Positions 61,086 through 64,000 of a DNA stretch of 64,000 bases are shown here, in pieces (the first letter of the stretch is position 1; each line of letters begins with the position of its first letter). The stretch is from Clostridia bacterium (lineage in GTDB: Bacteria; Bacillota_A; Clostridia; Oscillospirales; CAG-272). The position numbers and the translations under genes were made by a program. The stretch spans positions 1 to 64,000 of the forward strand of contig JAFUJS010000013.1 of assembly GCA_017468115.1 (NCBI GenBank), given 5' to 3'. The notes below the pieces were generated by a model. The model worked only from the letters and a program-made list of their open reading frames with translations. It had not been told where the DNA came from and ran no database searches.

Positions 61086-64000
61086 TTAACGATACACGAC
61101 CACAGGGGTTACCTTTTGAAGGGTAACATTTCCGTGTTCGTCTGTAACGCTTATAATTGCATTACTGCTCTCAACAACAAAGGATTCCGAGCCAACGCTT
61201 GTTCCGTCTGTTGAGAATTCAAAGGTAAGCACCTTCGAGCACCAGTTATATTGCTTTCCGTTGGCATCTGACCAAGCAAAGGTAAAGGTGCTTTCGTTGT
61301 TGTTTATTACGTATTGGTTGTTGTTATTTCCGTTACTGTCAGCAACCCAGAACGGGCTTGCGGAGTTGAATTCAACGGAGTCTACTGATATTTTACCTAC
61401 TCTTGTTTCGTAATTTATAGTCAACTCTATTGCATTCATGCTTGTCTGTGCGTAGTTGTATATGTAAAGATTTGCCGAATTGTTGTTTTCCTCGTCAAAT
61501 TCAACCACAATTACAGGACCTTCAAAAACGGAATCATAAATTGCGTGAATAACTGTGTCCTCAGTTATGCTGTTAAATCTTTCCTGCCAGCCTGTAAAGC
61601 CGTAAACCTCAAGTGTGTTTGCGCTTTCGGTTGCAAACACCGCAGGCTTTTGTGGAGCGATGGCAGAAAATCCGTGCTCAACGATTTGCTCGGTTTCCTT
61701 GGTAATGTTGCCATAGCAAATCGGGCAAAGGCCGCCTATAAGCTCTGCCTTATCGTGATATTTGTTACAGGACTTGCAGAAATAACGTACAAGCGGTGTG
61801 CCGTCCGGCAGCAAGAACTGAACCTTGTAGGTGTTAATTTTGTAAACAGCCTTTACAACTATGTCCTCGGTAACGCTTGAGAAATCCTTGTTCCAGCTAT
61901 CAAAGCTGTAGCCCTCAAGCTCCGGTGCCACAGGGGCGGTTGCGCCTGTACCTGTATCAACCATCTCTTCCTTAATGAGATTGCCATATGCGTCATAGAA
62001 GCTTACCTTGTACTGCTTAATGTACTCTGCCTTTACCTCAAGGTCGCTTACTACCTCTGTAAATGTTGTGTTCCAGCCCACAAATCTGTAACCGGCTCTT
62101 GTCGGAGCTTCGGGAGCCCTTGCATTGCCGTTATAGTCAACAAGCTCAAGGTCAATAATAGAGCCGTCGTAATCAACAAAGGTTACAGTAAACTGCTGAA
62201 CATACTTAGCTGTTACTGTCAAATCTGCAAAAATGCTTGAAAAATCCTTGTCCCAATCTACAAATCTAAATCCGCTTCTGTCCGGATCGCCCGGTCTTAC
62301 AGCAGCCATTCCATACTCAACCTCTTGCTTGGAAAGCTCTGTTCCGTCATAGTCACAGAAGGTTACAGTATAGGTACGTGTTGACTGGGTATATTTTGCA
62401 TAAGCAACGCCGTCCTCGGTAACGCTTTCAAAGACAGCCTCGGTGTCTGACCCGATTTCGCTTACCCACTTTTCAAATGTGTAGGTGCTTTGGTCTGTTG
62501 CATCCTTTGTTGGCAATGAGTTTGGATATGTAGCGCTCTCGCCGTGAGAAACAACTACTCTACCAAGCTCTGTTGTGCCATCGTCATCGTAGAAGATAAC
62601 TGTATGCTTATTTGCGGTATTTGTGAACTGTGCCACGTAGGTGGTATCTCCGCTTACGCTGGAAATTACAGGTGACCAGCCGCTAAAGGTGTAAACGTTT
62701 TCGTTGTCCGCCGCCTTTGTAGGTGTTTGTCCGTTATAGATAGGAGTTACGCCGTAGCGAACATTCTCGTCAACCTCAAGCACATCGTCGCCGTTTTTCC
62801 ACGTGATGCTGTAACGATTAATCTCACGAGAGAAGGATGCAAAAATTACAGTATCGTTGCCAACTGTGCTCTCGTGTATCCAGCTTTCAAAGCCATAGGT
62901 GTATTGCGCGCTTGACTCGCTCTGCTGCGCCACAACCTCTTGTCCGTTAATAGAAATTACATTGCCTTGGCTTGTAATCGAAGCGCCGTAAGGAATGTTA
63001 TTAAGCACGGATTTTGAAACTGTACCATAGTCAATGTTGCTGGAAACGATATAAACCGTAACGAAGCGAACAAAGGACTTAAAGGTTGCATAAGCCTCGG
63101 TTTCACCGGTGATAAAGGAAAGGCTTGCCGCCTCATCTCCGCCCTTTTGGCTTGCCCACTTTTCAAACAAATAGGTGTGTCCTGCGGTTGCGTTTTTCAC
63201 AGGTGTTGCCTTGGAATAAACAGCCTCGCCGCCGTACTTAACGGTAACTCGGTCAAGAACGCTCAAGCCGTCCTCCGAGTAGAAGGTAACTGTATAGGAC
63301 CTTTCGGTTGCTGTAAACTGCGCCTCGTAGGTTACAGACTCCTTAACCATATCAATTTCAGGCGCCCAGCCGCTAAAGGTGTAGTGGTATTGAGCGGTAG
63401 ATTCCTTAGTAGGTGTTTCTCCGTCATAGGATGGGGATGTGCCGTAAAGCACATTTTCGTCTGTTTCCAGAATTTCGTCCCCGTTTTTCCACACGATAGT
63501 GAACTTATTAGGTGCCGGGGTGTACTGCGCAACATAAGTCATATTGCCCGTAACCACATCAACCTCAGGGGACCAGCCGCTAAAGATATATATCCATTGT
63601 GGGTCAGATGGCTTTTGTGGTGTTTTTCCATCGTAGGTAGGCATAGTGCCATAGTCAACACCCTCGTCTGTTTCCAGAATTTCATCCCCGTTTTTCCAGG
63701 TTACTGTGTACTTGTTAAGAATTGGGGCAAACATCGCATTGTAGGTAACATCTCCGTTTGCCTCTACAACCTCCGGTGTCCAGCCCGCAAACACATAGGA
63801 ATATTGGGCATCAGGAAGCTTAACAGGGGTTTCTCCCTCGTAAACAGGAAGGGTGCCCTCAACCACGGAGTCCTCCTTCAAAACGGTGTCGCCGTTTTTC
63901 CAGGTAATAGTATAATTTGGAATAGGTCTTACATAGGTAACCGCATTACTCCAATCGCTGTTGGAGTAACCGATAAGGTCGCCAATGCACCTAATCTTCA
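61086..64000 (-). CDS. Secreted InlB-type repeat protein with zinc-ribbon-like insert and cohesin-like end (5' cut)
   Basis: The frame is open from the right window edge to TAA at 61086, so the N-terminus lies outside. About ten repeats of 65-75 residues show the pattern TVTWKNGDEILETDE, YDGxTPxK, YxFSGWxPE and TYVAQF, the Listeria-Bacteroides/InlB B-repeat found in secreted proteins. Near the C-terminus one repeat carries an inserted CKSCNKYHDKAELIGGLCPIC, a four-Cys ribbon-like element. The last 140 residues (VVEFDEENN to the end) look like a cohesin-like beta-sandwich. It is directly upstream of the 2532-residue protein on the same strand and probably cotranscribed. Likely an adhesin or cell-surface scaffold. 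Confidence 0.85.
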   Translation of the reverse strand, partial: KIRCIGDLIGYSNSDWSNAVTYVRPIPNYTITWKNGDTVLKEDSVVEGTLPVYEGETPVKLPDAQYSYVFAGWTPEVVEANGDVTYNAMFAPILNKYTVTWKNGDEILETDEGVDYGTMPTYDGKTPQKPSDPQWIYIFSGWSPEVDVVTGNMTYVAQYTPAPNKFTIVWKNGDEILETDENVLYGTSPSYDGETPTKESTAQYHYTFSGWAPEIDMVKESVTYEAQFTATERSYTVTFYSEDGLSVLDRVTVKYGGEAVYSKATPVKNATAGHTYLFEKWASQKGGDEAASLSFITGETEAYATFKSFVRFVTVYIVSSNIDYGTVSKSVLNNIPYGASITSQGNVISINGQEVVAQQSESSAQYTYGFESWIHESTVGNDTVIFASFSREINRYSITWKNGDDVLEVDENVRYGVTPIYNGQTPTKAADNENVYTFSGWSPVISSVSGDTTYVAQFTNTANKHTVIFYDDDGTTELGRVVVSHGESATYPNSLPTKDATDQSTYTFEKWVSEIGSDTEAVFESVTEDGVAYAKYTQSTRTYTVTFCDYDGTELSKQEVEYGMAAVRPGDPDRSGFRFVDWDKDFSSIFADLTVTAKYVQQFTVTFVDYDGSIIDLELVDYNGNARAPEAPTRAGYRFVGWNTTFTEVVSDLEVKAEYIKQYKVSFYDAYGNLIKEEMVDTGTGATAPVAPELEGYSFDSWNKDFSSVTEDIVVKAVYKINTYKVQFLLPDGTPLVRYFCKSCNKYHDKAELIGGLCPICYGNITKETEQIVEHGFSAIAPQKPAVFATESANTLEVYGFTGWQERFNSITEDTVIHAIYDSVFEGPVIVVEFDEENNNSANLYIYNYAQTSMNAIELTINYETRVGKISVDSVEFNSASPFWVADSNGNNNNQYVINNNESTFTFAWSDANGKQYNWCSKVLTFEFSTDGTSVGSESFVVESSNAIISVTDEHGNVTLQKVTPVVVYR

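Noticed and set aside
53471..64000. Cellulosome scaffold interpretation
   Set aside because: Cohesin-like and dockerin modules occur, but no catalytic or carbohydrate-binding modules are visible; non-cellulosomal surface proteins with such modules are common in gut Clostridia.

Overview
The window looks like a chromosomal piece of a low- to mid-GC Clostridia-type Bacillota, probably an uncultured gut or rumen anaerobe. The support is strong AAGGAGG-type ribosome sites, consensus sigma-A promoters, the rimP-nusA-ylxR-ylxQ-infB order, a short NusA, a small DUF6472-like protein, and a large set of glycan-degrading enzymes and secreted repeat proteins. The genus cannot be named from the sequence alone.

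Layout. 1-5223 (minus): C-terminally cut RHS/YD-repeat secreted protein. 5.4-10.4 kb (minus): M3 peptidase, SGNH/SASA esterase, Sir2 deacylase, two small membrane proteins, a short Sel1-repeat protein with two micro-ORFs ahead of it. 10.5-16.4 kb: an accessory locus bounded by two paralogous XRE regulators in opposite orientation. It holds two tiny hydrophobic peptides, each with its own consensus promoter and terminator, and a Sel1-repeat protein of about 1465 residues with a C-terminal HEPN-like Rx4H motif, split by a one-base frameshift. This is the best candidate for an undescribed system, possibly a sensor-effector defence or stress module. 16.5-20.4 kb (plus): membrane-anchored alpha/beta hydrolase, predicted alpha/alpha-barrel glycan enzyme, GDPD phosphodiesterase. 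20.4-40.4 kb: glycan-use region with HAD phosphatase, GH36, GH43, lipoprotein, GH39, GH92, GH29, XRE, GH3, GH31, AraC regulator, xylA, xylB. The mix suits xylose-, galactose-, fucose- and mannose-bearing plant or host glycans, with xylose fed into the pentose phosphate pathway. xylA and araC fire from divergent promoters sharing one -35 hexamer. 38.4-43.1 kb: two related BspA-type leucine-rich surface proteins, one frameshifted.

43.1-44.25 kb is a repeat island with a frameshifted RAYT/IS200-type transposase and palindromic direct repeats. 44.25-49.1 kb (minus) is the rimP-infB operon. 49.4-53.0 kb (plus) holds a CPBP protease, cysS, a DUF6472-like protein and a tRNA-dihydrouridine synthase. 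52.97-53.46 kb is a 490-bp intergenic island of nested inverted repeats, including hairpins of the same families seen at 40.4 and 43.9-44.1 kb. 53.5-64 kb (minus) has two giant secreted proteins with InlB-type repeats, cohesin-like domains, a dockerin and a C-terminal Hint domain; the upstream one is cut by the window end.

Three separate genes (Sel1-HEPN, BspA-like, RAYT) each carry a single-base indel. That is either real decay or phase variation, or an assembly-error signature, and raw reads would decide. I saw no tRNA, rRNA, CRISPR array or recognised riboswitch.
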